From the NCBI GenBank assembly GCA_029990175.1, contig JARKIP010000017.1:12108001-12172000 (forward strand): a DNA stretch of 64,000 nt. The letters are read 5' to 3'. Position 1 is the stretch's first letter. Every line of letters begins with the position of its first letter. Below the pieces are notes generated by a model. That model ran no database searches. It saw only the letters and a list, made by a program, of their open reading frames with translations, and was not told the origin of the DNA. Shown in pieces: positions 35,357-45,341 of this stretch. The stretch comes from Petunia secreta (lineage: Eukaryota; Streptophyta; Magnoliopsida; Solanales; Solanaceae). Position numbers and translations under genes: made by a program.

Positions 35357-36131
35357 TGATGCCGGGCAAACCACGAGACCCTTCACTCGGAGCCAAGCTA
35401 AGGAGATCCAAGGAGTACATCTACACTTGGTGAGGAAGGGACTAAAAGAAGGAAGCAATTGGAAGCCATTCCGGGTGATTAGAGCACAAGGAGAGCCATT
35501 CAGCACTTTGGGCGCTCCACCTAGTGTTTTGGGCGCTCCACCTAAAGACAAAGGAGCTGAGGCGCTCCACCCAGTGTTTGGGCGCTCCACCTGAAGACAA
35601 CAGGGCTTAGGTGCTCCGCCCCAATTCCAGGCGGACCGCCCGGGCCACCCCACTGCCCAATTTTTGCACATTGTGAGGCGCTCCGCCCGGGCCACTGAAG
35701 CACGAGATTTCTAGCTATGTTAAGACTATTTTGACCCTACGTGGTCCTTTATTTCCTAAGCCTAAGTGTGGGCATTTTAGACCTTTCAAAGGGTGTCTAA
35801 CAACACCTATAAATAGCTAGTAGCTTGTCTTATTTCATTAGCTAACTTGGATGATAAAAATACACTTTGTGTTGAGAGTTGAACTCTTTGAATTGAATGA
35901 AACCCTTTTGATGGGACTTGTTTATTCCTCTAGCGGATCTAGATGAATTCCAATCCCCCCCGATCATTCTACTTGCGCGCTCGCGTTAGCTCGAGGGTAG
36001 TTGCCTAGTGTAGGTGTTCTTGTCATCTTCTTGGGGTGTAACGGAACTAGTTCTCCGTTTCTACTCGAGATTATCGTACGAGTTACGTCTCGCTTTTATC
36101 TTTATTTTTCCGCGTTTGATTTCCTACATCA
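35357..36131 (+). repeat. CRM-like 5' LTR
   Basis: 775 bp. TATA box CTATAAATA at 35807-35815. U3 contains several GGGCGCTCCACC / GGCGCTCCGCC repeats. Confidence 0.95.
35505..35695 (+). repeat. GGCGCTCC(A/G)CC repeats in CRM-like U3
   Basis: Five or more copies of an 11-12 base motif whose arms GGCG and CGCC can pair around CTC. One 20-bp unit is present in the 3' LTR (42612-42650) and absent here. Related copies recur in the leader at 36812-36957. Confidence 0.8.
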
Positions 36132-36133
36132 TT

Positions 36134-36145
36134 TGGTATCAGAGC
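36134..36145 (+). promoter_or_regulatory. CRM-like primer-binding site
   Basis: TGGTATCAGAGC lies two bases after the LTR end: initiator tRNA-Met type. Confidence 0.9.
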
Positions 36146-37385
36146 AAGGCTCGGGTCTCGTTTCTACGAACCCCCGACCCTTGATTCTTCGTGCCTAGGT
36201 TAGTTTGTTTAGTTTTCTTGTTGTTGAAGTTGTTATTAGAAGAAAACACAAAAAAATTGAAAAAATTGAAAAATACAAAAATTGGCGTAACTTTTTGGTT
36301 GGATCGATTCTTGGATTGGGTGTTATAGATTTGTGATCGTGGTTGAATTCCCGTTGTTTTGGTACCAAATTTACTTGGATTGGATTGGATTGAAAAATTG
36401 AAACCCCAATTTCCCTTAAACCCTACCAAACCCTTGTTCTTGAGAAAACTTGGTTGATTTGGGATTGTGTGATTGTGGGGTTTTGGATTTGGCTACCGGG
36501 GAATGATCTACTTTTGATAACGAACCATTTGAAACAAATTTGGTGTGAATCGGAGTTGTATAACATCGTTTTTGAAAGATTGAAATCCATCTTTTACCCC
36601 TTTTGAAGAAATTGTGAAACCCCAACTTGAAACTTGAATCATGATTGTTCCTTGTTTGTTGCTTGGTTGGGTGTAAAAATCGTTGGGGATTGGTGGTTAT
36701 ACCAATATACAACTTCGGGTACTTCGAATTTGGGAAGAACACGTTGGAATCGACCAAAAAGTTGGATTGAAATCGAAGAACACGTTGCTAAAAACCCAGG
36801 TGTTCTTCGTCCAGGCGCTCCGCCTAAAGTTTGGGCGCCCCGCCTGAACTCTTCTTGGTCCAGGCGCTCCGCCTCACCACTGGGCGCTCCGCCTGAGGGA
36901 CCTCACTGGACAAGTTTCCAGGCGCTCCGCCCCATTGCCTTGGGCGCTCCGCCTGAACACTGAAGAGTGGGAAACGGGTAGTTTCTTCTAGGATTGCTTG
37001 ATTCTTTGTTGCCTAACATCTAATTAGTGTTGATCTAAGTAATATTCCTACTTAATTAACACTAATCCTTCATTGCTTTAGGTGAATCGTGCCTTAGTAA
37101 GGAGAGTAGGAATTCCAAGAAAAGCGTAGAACCTTTTACTCAAGTCCTTTACTTCAAAGTGTCTAGCGTTCATCGAGTCCTATTAACTCCGTTCACCCCG
37201 GAGTGTGCGTGACTCGTGAATAGTTTTGGTTGAGTTGGGAATTGCTAATCATCTACGTGAGGCTTTGGAATTGCAAGTCGAGTGAAATATCCACCGTCAC
37301 CCAAAAGAGTGATCCGAGTGAATACAAGCGAGGGAGCGAGTGAGGTGTTTTAACTAACTCTTGTTTGCTTTTCTTTGTAGGTACA
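36146..37385 (+). other. CRM-like leader, with GC-rich repeats and a likely 3' splice site
   Basis: A 1.24-kb untranslated leader. GGCGCTCCGCC-type repeats lie at 36812-36957. A candidate branch point CTAAC (37354-37358), a pyrimidine-rich tract and TTTGTAG ending at 37380 precede the gag ATG by five bases, which looks like an intron acceptor. I could not fix a matching donor. Confidence 0.5.
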
Positions 37386-40300
37386 ATGGCTAACGAAGGA
37401 CAATATTTCATTAAGGAGGCCTTGGCTAATCTTCTTACCAAGATGGACCTCATGAACCAAAGGATTGATTCTCTTGAAAAAGGAGCCTCGAGTACTCAAG
37501 GTGAACATGGGACCCCGAGTGTCCAAATCGAGAAAAGGACCCCGAGTGTCCAAATTGAAACCGGAGAAGGCTCAAATAGCCCTACCTTTACCCCGGAGCA
37601 AGTTGTTGAATTGCTCAAACAACAACGGGTAAAGGAGGATCGTGAGAGGATGGATCAAGTGTTGGGCAATACCCAACGAACGGGCATTCCCCGTATTCTA
37701 GACAACCCCCAAAGAGACATTCCACTTCCAAGACCCGTCCGCAATGTCCAAGCTCTTGAGCAACCCGTTGAAGCTCAAGAAGGGGAGGAAGCCGAGTATG
37801 TTGAAGAGGCTTATGGGTATGATGATCACTTTCAACCACGGCAAGGTATGAATTGGGGTCAAAATGTGAACCGGGGTAGAGGCCGAGGACGAGGGCCACC
37901 CTTAGGATATGGAGGGAGGAATGCAAGGAGGGACTACAATGCTTATGATGACCACTATGGAGGCCAACCGGAGCCATTCCAAGGGGGACGTGACAACAAC
38001 AACAACCTTAATAGTGTAAAGCTCACTATTCCTTCTTTCAAAGGAAGTAGTGATCCGGTGGAGTACATTGGTTGGAAATTGGCTATGGAGCGTATCTTTG
38101 ACACCAATGATATGCCCGAAGTGAAGAAGACCAAGTATGCAATATCCTCCTTTGAATCTTTTGCTTCTACTTGGTGGGAGTCGGTGAAGAGGAATAGAAG
38201 GAGGACGGATATGGCTATTAATCTTACTTGGGAAGAGATAATCCGTGTGATGGATGAGAAGTACTTGACTAATCAATACCGGGTTGAACAACGAAGGCGT
38301 CTTTATGAGTTGAAGCAAGGTTCTAAATCGGTTGGTGAATACTTCAATGAATTTGAGCAAATCCGAATGATCCTTGACTTAGATGATGAAGACAATGAGA
38401 CGGCCATGATCCGTTTCAAAGGGGGCTTGAACCGAGACATAGCTTCACAATTGAAGTTCCACAAATATGATGATCATTACAAGTTATGTGAAGATGCGGT
38501 TGAGGCCGAGAAGTGGCTTAAGGAGGAGAAATCCCTTCGCTGCAAGAGTAGCACTACTACTCCAATAAGCAAACCAAAGGAATGGAAGCCTCCTACTACA
38601 AATGCAAGGTTCCCAAGTGCAAGTGGAACAAGTGGTGCAAATGCTACCAAGGATGTGAAAAAGCCATATGAGAAGAACACCTCGAATGTGGGAGGTAACT
38701 CTAAAACTCAATTGAATGCTCCTACCTCTTCTTCAATGCAATGCCACAAGTGCAAGGGATATGGGCACTTTGCTAGGGAATGTCCTACGAAGAGGACCAT
38801 GATTGTTGTTGGTAACGATGCATATGAGAAAGAGAGTGAATCGGAAGATGAGGGAGTAGAGGGAGTAGAGGGAGATGAGGGAGTAGAGGAGGATGATTTG
38901 CTTGATGACACGGTGGAGGAGGAGGATCCTCATACTTTCTTGGTTGTTAGAAGGAGCCTAGGGGCTATGATTGTTGAAGATAGTGAAACCTTGCAAAGGG
39001 AAAATTTATTCCATGCTAGGTGCCGGGTCAAAGATGTTGTTTGCTCTATGATAATTGATTCCGGAAGTTGTGCAAATGTAGTGAGTCAATCACTTGTGTC
39101 TCAATTGAAGTTGACTACCATGAAGCATCCTAAACCTTACCGGCTACAATGGCTAAGCGAATGTGGGGAGCTTAAAGTGGTAAAGCAAGTGATGATTCGA
39201 TTCAAAATGGGGAGTTATGTTGATGAGCATTTGTTTGACGTTGTGCCTATGCAAGCATGCCACCTACTCTTAGGGAGGCCATGGCAATTCGATAGGCAAG
39301 TGGTGCATGATGGTCGTGTCAACACTTACACGGTCAAACATGAAGGGAAGAGATTTGTGCTTAAACCTCTCACTCCTAAGCAAGTGAGTGATGACTACAA
39401 GAAAATGAAGGAGTTGAGAGAGGTGGCCAAGGCTAAGTCTATCATTGAGACTAGTCCTTTGTCCAAAAGCATGGTGGCAATCCCACCTACTTCATCTACC
39501 GGTGGCATGTGTGCCATGATGCAACCGGGCGAGCTCTTGAAAGGCAATGATGGCACCAAGTTTCTCCTATGCCTAGTGCACAAGGGTATGATCCTTAACT
39601 CTAATTATGATTCTTCTTCTACCTTTTTGCCTAGTGTGTTTGAAAATGTCTTGAAGGACTTTGGGAACATGTTCCCGGATGAGATGCCCGATGGCTTACC
39701 ACCCTTGAGGGGTATTGAACATCAAATTGATTTTATTCCGGGCTCTCAAATCCCAAATAAGCCGGCCTATAGAAGCAATCCCGAGGATACAAGGGAGTTG
39801 CAAAAACAAGTTGATGACTTGCTTTCCAAAGGCTTGGTGAGGGAGAGTTTGAGTCCTTGTGCCGTTCCGGTCATTCTTGTTCCCAAGAAGGACGGCACTT
39901 GGCGAATGTGCGTGGATTGCCGAGCCGTGAATAAGATAACGGTCAAGTACCGTCACCCTATTCCACGGCTTGATGATATGTTGGATGAATTGAGTGGGTC
40001 GTGTGTCTTTTCCAAAATCGACCTTAGGTCCGGCTACCATCAAATCCGGATGAAACCCGGGGATGAATGGAAAACTGCATTCAAGACCAAATTCGGTCTC
40101 TATGAATGGTTGGTAATGCCCTTCGGGCTTTCCAACGCGCCTAGCACTTTCATGCGACTCATGAATCATGTCTTGAAGTCTTTTATCAACAAGTTTGTCG
40201 TTGTGTATTTTGATGATATCTTGATCTATAGTAAGACAATTGATGAACATGTTGACCACCTTAGGCAAGTGCTTGAAGCCTTGAGAGCCGAAAAGCTCTA

Positions 40301-42530
40301 TGCTAATTTCAAAAAGTGTGCCTTTGGTGTGGAGAAGGTTGTCTTCCTTGGGTTTGTTATGAGTGCCCAAGGAGTGGAGGTGGATGAGTCTAAGGTAGAG
40401 GCCATACGTGATTGGCCTACCCCTACTACCGTGACTCAAGTGAGGAGCTTTGATGGTCTTGCAAGTTTTTATAGACGCTTTGTGAAAGATTTTAGCTCCA
40501 TTGCCGCTCCACTCACCGAATTGGTGAAGAAAGACCAACCCTTTGTTTGGGGAGAGCCTCAAGAGAAGGCCTTCCAAGATTTGAAAAGTAGGTTAAGTAC
40601 CGCTCCCCTATTGCAATTGCCCGACTTTGGGAAGGCATTCGAGGTTGAATGTAATGCCTCGGGGGTGGGAATTGGTGGTGTTCTAATGCAAGATAGCAAA
40701 CCCATCGCCTACTTTAGTGAAAAGTTGAAAGGGGCCTCATTGAACTATTCTACATATGACAAGGAGTTGTATGCCCTTGTGAGAGCCCTTGCCCATTGGC
40801 AACATTACTTGTGGCCTAGAGAGTTTGTGATCAAGAGTGACCATGAGTCACTCAAGCATCTAAGAGGCCAAGAGAAGCTCAATAAGAGACATGCCAAGTG
40901 GGTTGAATTCATTGAGTCCTTTCCCTATGTTATCCAATACAAGAAAGGGAAGGACAATGTTGTGGTGGATGCCCTATCTAGGAAGTTCGCCCTTGCCACT
41001 ACTCTCACCTCTAAGCTCATGGGATTCGAGAGCATTAAGTCAATGTATGCTCATGATCCAAAGCTAAAGAGTGTCTATGATGCTCTAGAGAAGGGGGAGA
41101 GAGTTGAGAAATACCAATGGGTTAATGGATACATCTTCAAAAATGGTAAAGTGTGCATACCCGAGTCCTCATGGAGGGAATTGCTTGTGCAAGAGGCACA
41201 TTGTGGAGGACTCATGGGTCACTTTGGTAGGGATAAGACCTTGGCCATCCTTAAGGAACAATTCCATTGTCCTAAGATGGGGACACATGTTGAGAGACTT
41301 TGCAACTCTTGTCTTGAGTGCAAGTTTGCTAAGTCCAAATCGAATCCCCATGGTCTCTATACCCCACTCCCCGTACCTACTAGTCCGTGGTTGGATATAT
41401 CAATGGACTTTGTCATGGGTTTACCAAGGACTAGGGGGGGCCATGATAGCATTTATGTTGTTGTGGATAGGTTCTCCAAAATGGCTCATTTCATCCCTTG
41501 CAAAAAATGTGATGATGCACAACATGTAGCTACCTTGTTTATTGAAAATGTTTTGAAATTGCATGGTGTGCCTCAAACTATAGTGAGTGATAGGGACACT
41601 AAGTTCCTCAGTCATTTTTGGAGGAGTTTATGGGGTGCCCTTGGCACCAAACTCTTGTTTTCTACGTCCCACCACCCCCAAACCGATGGTCAAACGGAGG
41701 TGGTAAACCGTACTTTGGGTGCTCTTCTTAGAGCCATGACCCGAGGTAAAGGTGGGACTTGGATTGACAAGCTTCCTCTCATGGAGTTTGCCTACAATCG
41801 AACCGTGCATAGAATGATTGGCATGACTCCATTCGAGTGTGTTTATGGATTTAACCCCTTGATTCCCCTTGATCTAACCCCTCTGCCAAGGGAAATGGTT
41901 GTTAATTTTGAAGGGAAAGCTCGAGCCAAGGCTTTGATGGAGCTACATGCTAAGGCCAAGAAGAATTTGGAGGAAGCTTATGCCAAGGTTGCCTCCAAGA
42001 AAAACAAGGGACGCAAGAAGGTGGAACTCAAGAAGGGTGACTATGTGTGGGTGCACTTCCGGAAAGAAAGGTTTCCGAACCTTAGGAAAGGGAAGTTGGC
42101 ACCCCGGGGAGATGGCCCATTCCAAGTGCTTTCAAAGATAAACAACAATGCATATGTGGTCGACTTGCCAAGTGAGTATCAAGTCTCTAACACTTTCAAT
42201 GTTTGTGACTTGGTTCCTTTGGATGTAGGTAATGAGGAGGTCGTGGATGATGCTTCAATTTCGTGGACGAAATCTTCTCAAGAAGGGGAGGATGATGCCG
42301 GGCAAACCACGAGACCCTTCACTCGGAGCCAAGCTAAGGAGATCCAAGGAGTACATCTACACTTGGTGAGGAAGGGACTAAAAGAAGGAAGCAATTGGAA
42401 GCCATTCCGGGTGATTAGAGCACAAGGAGAGCCATTCAGCACTTTGGGCGCTCCACCCAGTGTTTTGGGCGCTCCACCTAAAGACAAAGGAGCTGAGGCG
42501 CTCCACCCAGTGTTTGGGCGCTCCACCTGA
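37386..42530 (+). CDS. gag-pol: CRM-like gag-pol polyprotein (about 1714 aa)
   Basis: One open frame encodes capsid, protease, RT, RNase H and integrase for cytoplasmic particle assembly, reverse transcription and nuclear integration. I chose the ATG at 37386 (MANEG) because it follows a likely splice acceptor; an in-frame ATG 21 bases upstream lies inside the pyrimidine tract. Order: coiled N-terminus and RG-rich linker, capsid (about 200-360), zinc knuckle C-H-K-C...H...C near residue 453, acidic stretch, protease I-I-D-S-G near 556, RT with Y-F-D-D near 941, RNase H, integrase zinc domain with H at about 1272, DDE core from about 1341 and a G-P-F motif. The last 78 or so residues are encoded by the 3' LTR and hold a T-R-S-Q-A-K-E motif and L-G-A-P-P repeats. 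No stop or frameshift seen. Confidence 0.95.
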   Translation: MANEGQYFIKEALANLLTKMDLMNQRIDSLEKGASSTQGEHGTPSVQIEKRTPSVQIETGEGSNSPTFTPEQVVELLKQQRVKEDRERMDQVLGNTQRTGIPRILDNPQRDIPLPRPVRNVQALEQPVEAQEGEEAEYVEEAYGYDDHFQPRQGMNWGQNVNRGRGRGRGPPLGYGGRNARRDYNAYDDHYGGQPEPFQGGRDNNNNLNSVKLTIPSFKGSSDPVEYIGWKLAMERIFDTNDMPEVKKTKYAISSFESFASTWWESVKRNRRRTDMAINLTWEEIIRVMDEKYLTNQYRVEQRRRLYELKQGSKSVGEYFNEFEQIRMILDLDDEDNETAMIRFKGGLNRDIASQLKFHKYDDHYKLCEDAVEAEKWLKEEKSLRCKSSTTTPISKPKEWKPPTTNARFPSASGTSGANATKDVKKPYEKNTSNVGGNSKTQLNAPTSSSMQCHKCKGYGHFARECPTKRTMIVVGNDAYEKESESEDEGVEGVEGDEGVEEDDLLDDTVEEEDPHTFLVVRRSLGAMIVEDSETLQRENLFHARCRVKDVVCSMIIDSGSCANVVSQSLVSQLKLTTMKHPKPYRLQWLSECGELKVVKQVMIRFKMGSYVDEHLFDVVPMQACHLLLGRPWQFDRQVVHDGRVNTYTVKHEGKRFVLKPLTPKQVSDDYKKMKELREVAKAKSIIETSPLSKSMVAIPPTSSTGGMCAMMQPGELLKGNDGTKFLLCLVHKGMILNSNYDSSSTFLPSVFENVLKDFGNMFPDEMPDGLPPLRGIEHQIDFIPGSQIPNKPAYRSNPEDTRELQKQVDDLLSKGLVRESLSPCAVPVILVPKKDGTWRMCVDCRAVNKITVKYRHPIPRLDDMLDELSGSCVFSKIDLRSGYHQIRMKPGDEWKTAFKTKFGLYEWLVMPFGLSNAPSTFMRLMNHVLKSFINKFVVVYFDDILIYSKTIDEHVDHLRQVLEALRAEKLYANFKKCAFGVEKVVFLGFVMSAQGVEVDESKVEAIRDWPTPTTVTQVRSFDGLASFYRRFVKDFSSIAAPLTELVKKDQPFVWGEPQEKAFQDLKSRLSTAPLLQLPDFGKAFEVECNASGVGIGGVLMQDSKPIAYFSEKLKGASLNYSTYDKELYALVRALAHWQHYLWPREFVIKSDHESLKHLRGQEKLNKRHAKWVEFIESFPYVIQYKKGKDNVVVDALSRKFALATTLTSKLMGFESIKSMYAHDPKLKSVYDALEKGERVEKYQWVNGYIFKNGKVCIPESSWRELLVQEAHCGGLMGHFGRDKTLAILKEQFHCPKMGTHVERLCNSCLECKFAKSKSNPHGLYTPLPVPTSPWLDISMDFVMGLPRTRGGHDSIYVVVDRFSKMAHFIPCKKCDDAQHVATLFIENVLKLHGVPQTIVSDRDTKFLSHFWRSLWGALGTKLLFSTSHHPQTDGQTEVVNRTLGALLRAMTRGKGGTWIDKLPLMEFAYNRTVHRMIGMTPFECVYGFNPLIPLDLTPLPREMVVNFEGKARAKALMELHAKAKKNLEEAYAKVASKKNKGRKKVELKKGDYVWVHFRKERFPNLRKGKLAPRGDGPFQVLSKINNNAYVVDLPSEYQVSNTFNVCDLVPLDVGNEEVVDDASISWTKSSQEGEDDAGQTTRPFTRSQAKEIQGVHLHLVRKGLKEGSNWKPFRVIRAQGEPFSTLGAPPSVLGAPPKDKGAEALHPVFGRST
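42280..42292 (+). promoter_or_regulatory. CRM-like polypurine tract (inside the reading frame)
   Basis: AAGAAGGGGAGGA directly precedes the 3' LTR. It is also translated as part of gag-pol. Confidence 0.85.
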
Positions 42531-43087
42531 AGACAACAGGGCTTAGGCGCTCCGCCCCAATTCCAGGCGGACCGCCCGGGCCACCCCACTGCCCAATTTT
42601 TGCACATTGTGAGGCGCTCCGCCCCAACTTTGGGCGCTCCGCCCGGGCCACTGAAGCACGAGATTTCTAGCTATGTTAAGACTATTTTGACCCTACGTGG
42701 TCCTTTATTTCCTAAGCCTAAGTGTGGGCATTTTAGACCTTTCAAAGGGTGTCTAACAACACCTATAAATAGCTAGTAGCTTGTCTTATTTCATTAGCTA
42801 ACTTGGATGATAAAAATACACTTTGTGTTGAGAGTTGAACTCTTTGAATTGAATGAAACCCTTTTGATGGGACTTGTTTATTCCTCTAGCGGATCTAGAT
42901 GAATTCCAATCCCCCCCGATCATTCTACTTGCGCGCTCGCGTTAGCTCGAGGGTAGTTGCCTAGTGTAGGTGTTCTTGTCATCTTCTTGGGGTGTAACGG
43001 AACTAGTTCTCCGTTGCTACTCGAGATTATCGTACGAGTTACGTCTCGCTTTTATCTTTATTTTTCCGCGTTTGATTTCCTACATCA
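42293..43087 (+). repeat. CRM-like 3' LTR
   Basis: 795 bp, nearly identical to the 5' LTR. Its first 238 bases encode the end of gag-pol. TATA box at 42763-42771. TSD GGTGC at 43088-43092. Confidence 0.95.
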
Positions 43088-43092
43088 GGTGC

Positions 43093-43125
43093 CCGCACGG
43101 CCTAACCGGATTCTGGATCGTGTCA
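43093..43125 (+). repeat. X LTR3, right end
   Basis: The final bases of X LTR3 (..GCCTAACCGGATTC..GTGTCA) follow the CRM TSD. The next five bases, ATTGA, pair with ATTGG at 1064 as the presumed X TSD. Confidence 0.75.
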
Positions 43126-43840
43126 ATTGACCTACATGGTAAGTACATATATCTGTTGTTTGAGTCAAATATGGTTGAATAAGTATAAGATTTTCCAAAA
43201 CTCTTGCATGTATATTGGACATGGAGATGTAGCAAGATATACATATAAGGAGGTTCTTCTTTCATCAATTATTACATGATAAATGCAATAATGTTCTGTT
43301 ACAGTATATGGGTGAATGCAGGTTTTTCAAAGTTCTTGCAGGTATGCTGGATATGAAGATCTAGCAAGATATATACGAACTGAGGTTCTTCTTTCATCAA
43401 ATATTACATGCTATGTTTATTATAGACTAACATTACATCGAATTTCATGAAATTATATGTTTATAGTTTTCTTATTTATATTTCATTAATATAATGGAGG
43501 AACAAATTTTTGCAGGACTGGTGGCCTATTAATTTTTAACGCTGCTAAGTTGCAAATCTTTCGATCATAATATAAATTGATTGGAATTTTACAGGTTAAT
43601 CAACGCAGTGATTGGTGATAATTCTTTGTGAATATCTGCATATTATAAGTAGTGGTTTCATTGAATATTCTCTTTTACTTCTTTTAAAATGTTCTTTCAT
43701 ATATTCTGATATGCCATTAGTTTTGAATTTCAACAAGAAGTTAATTTGTATATTATGATATGCCACTAGTTAATGCATAAAAGTGGAGAAAAAATTTTCT
43801 TGATTTTCGCCAGTTTCTTTTTTCAGACATTTTCCTCTTT
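43126..43840. repeat. Right flank of X, duplication copy 1
   Basis: About 715 bp, repeated with few changes at 44610-45326. Non-coding. Within it a phrase of about 90 bases (TTCTTTCATCA.. core) occurs twice, at 43188-43282 and 43322-43413, as a divergent direct repeat. I recognise no gene. Confidence 0.75.
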
Positions 43841-44609
43841 TTGGATTCCCCTCGAATAAAGGATTATTCCGCTTCGAGATGGGATGACGGGAACATGTGA
43901 CCATTTGCATCATATTTCATTTTATTTCATCTCATCTCATTTCATTTCATACCATTGTGTAAACTTGTGGTACATAACTACAGTTCTGCCTAGACATGCA
44001 TTGCTTATTTGTTGATATATTTCTGGCTCATATTCCTGGTTGAGTTTATGGTTTCGTACATGTTTCGGGTGAGTATCTGGCTCTGCCTTTTTATAATTTA
44101 TTCTTCTCCCTGGCTAGCTATCCTATTCTTTGAGGTGGCTAGTCTGCCCCACTTATTAAGTCCTTTTGACTCACCCTTTTTTGTTGTTTGCTTCTTGTCT
44201 ATCTGTTTCGTTTCGGCAGGTTCGTTCCAGGATTGAGTTCGCCACGTTGTGAAGGAGCGAAGACGACTTAAGCTGTCAGGGGGAACCAGCTTTTATTCCG
44301 AATGGCCACCAGTTTTGTATTTATCATTTCAGTTGTATTTTTCTCCCTTCAGAAGGTATCTATCTTCTTTCTTACTCTTAGATGTCTAGTCTGTATAACC
44401 CTAAACCCAGTATGTTGGATAGTCAGCTATAATTTCTTTTACACAGCTTAGAGGTATCAGTATGTCTGTGTTTTTTTTTTTTTAAGTCCTATCCTTATTT
44501 ATGAATTGTTATATTTATTTTCCTAATTTAATTGGTAAGGGTTCGCCCGACGGGTCTATGGGAGGATGTCGGGTGCCCGCACGGCCTAACCGGATTTCGG
44601 GTCGTGTCA
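43841..44609 (+). repeat. Partial X LTR (3' third), duplicated with flank
   Basis: Aligns with 18341-19132 of LTR2, starting abruptly at TTGGATTCCCCTCGAAT. It ends ..GTGTCA exactly like LTR3 and is followed by the same flank, so it is half of a tandem duplication and not a separate insertion. It retains the LTR portion that LTR3 has lost. Confidence 0.8.
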
Positions 44610-45326
44610 ATTAACCTACATGGTAAGTACATATATCTTTTGTTTGAGTCCAATATGGTTGAATAAGTATAAGGTTTTCCAAAACTCTTGCATGTATATT
44701 GGACATGTAGATGTGGCAAGATATACATATAAGGAGGTTCTTCTTTCATCAATTATTACATGATAAATACAATAATGTTTTGTTACAGTATATGGGTGAA
44801 TGTAGGTTTTTCAAAGTTCCTGCAGGTATACTGGATATGAAGATCTAGTAAGATATATACGAAATGAGGTTCTTCTTTCATCAAATATTACATGCTATGT
44901 TTATTATAGACTAACATTACATCGAATTTCATGAAATTATATGTTTATAGTTTTCTTATTTATATTTCATTAATATAATGGAGGAACAAACTTTTGCAGG
45001 ACTGGTGGCCAATTAATTTTTAATGCTACTAAGTTGCAAATATTTCGATCATAATATAAATTGATTGTGATTTTACAGGTTAATCAACTCAGTGATTGGT
45101 GATAATTCTTTGTGAGTATCTGCATATTATAAGTAGTGGTTTCAGTGAATATTCTCTTTTACTCCTTTTAAAATGTTCTTTCATATATTCTGATATGCCA
45201 TTAGTTTTCAATTTCAACAACAAATTATTTTGTATATTATGATATGCCATTAGTTAATGCATAAAAGTGGAGAAAAAAATTTCTTGATTTTCGCCAGTTT
45301 CTTTTTCAGACATTTTCCTCTTTTTT
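44610..45326. repeat. Right flank of X, duplication copy 2
   Basis: Copy of 43126-43840. The first 5 bases read ATTAA against ATTGA in copy 1. The match ends in a CCTCTTTTTT run just before the LINE. Confidence 0.75.
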
Positions 45327-45341
45327 AGGTAAGTTTTATTC

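Larger units (their letters stand above)
35357..43087 (+). mobile_element. CRM-like chromovirus, apparently intact
   Basis: 7.7 kb, with LTRs TGATGCCGGG...CTACATCA of 775 and 795 bp, a perfect TSD GGTGC/GGTGC, PBS, polypurine tract and a single uninterrupted gag-pol frame. By eye the LTRs differ at three bases plus one extra 20-bp GC-rich repeat unit in the 3' LTR, so this is the youngest insertion in the window. Pol resembles the CRM (centromeric retrotransposon) clade as I know it. There is no classical chromodomain, and the frame runs into the 3' LTR as in some CRM groups. Centromere location cannot be judged from this window. Confidence 0.9.
1069..43125 (+). mobile_element. Compound LTR retrotransposon X (LTR-int-LTR-int-LTR)
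   Basis: Three long direct repeats starting TGAAA.AACCTC..GTTAGTCG occur at 1069, 16640 and 33772. They are separated by two related internal regions of about 4.0 and 3.9 kb, once the inserted elements are removed. Each internal region begins with a tRNA-Met-type primer-binding site just after an LTR and ends with a purine tract just before the next LTR. The array is flanked by ATTGG (1064-1068) and ATTGA (43126-43130), a likely 5-bp TSD with one change. Without the three nested insertions the array is about 14.5 kb. The internal regions hold only a broken chromovirus-type gag and an antisense integrase scrap, so X is non-autonomous. The shared middle LTR implies unequal recombination between copies; that step is inference. 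Confidence 0.8.

Noticed and set aside
39696..40577. 293-codon - strand frame
   Set aside because: Shadow of the intact CRM-like gag-pol on the other strand, with no domain of its own.
43126..43840. Possible host gene exon in the duplicated flank
   Set aside because: GCAG-like phrases and an internal repeat suggested exons, but no frame longer than about 70 codons and no familiar motif was found.
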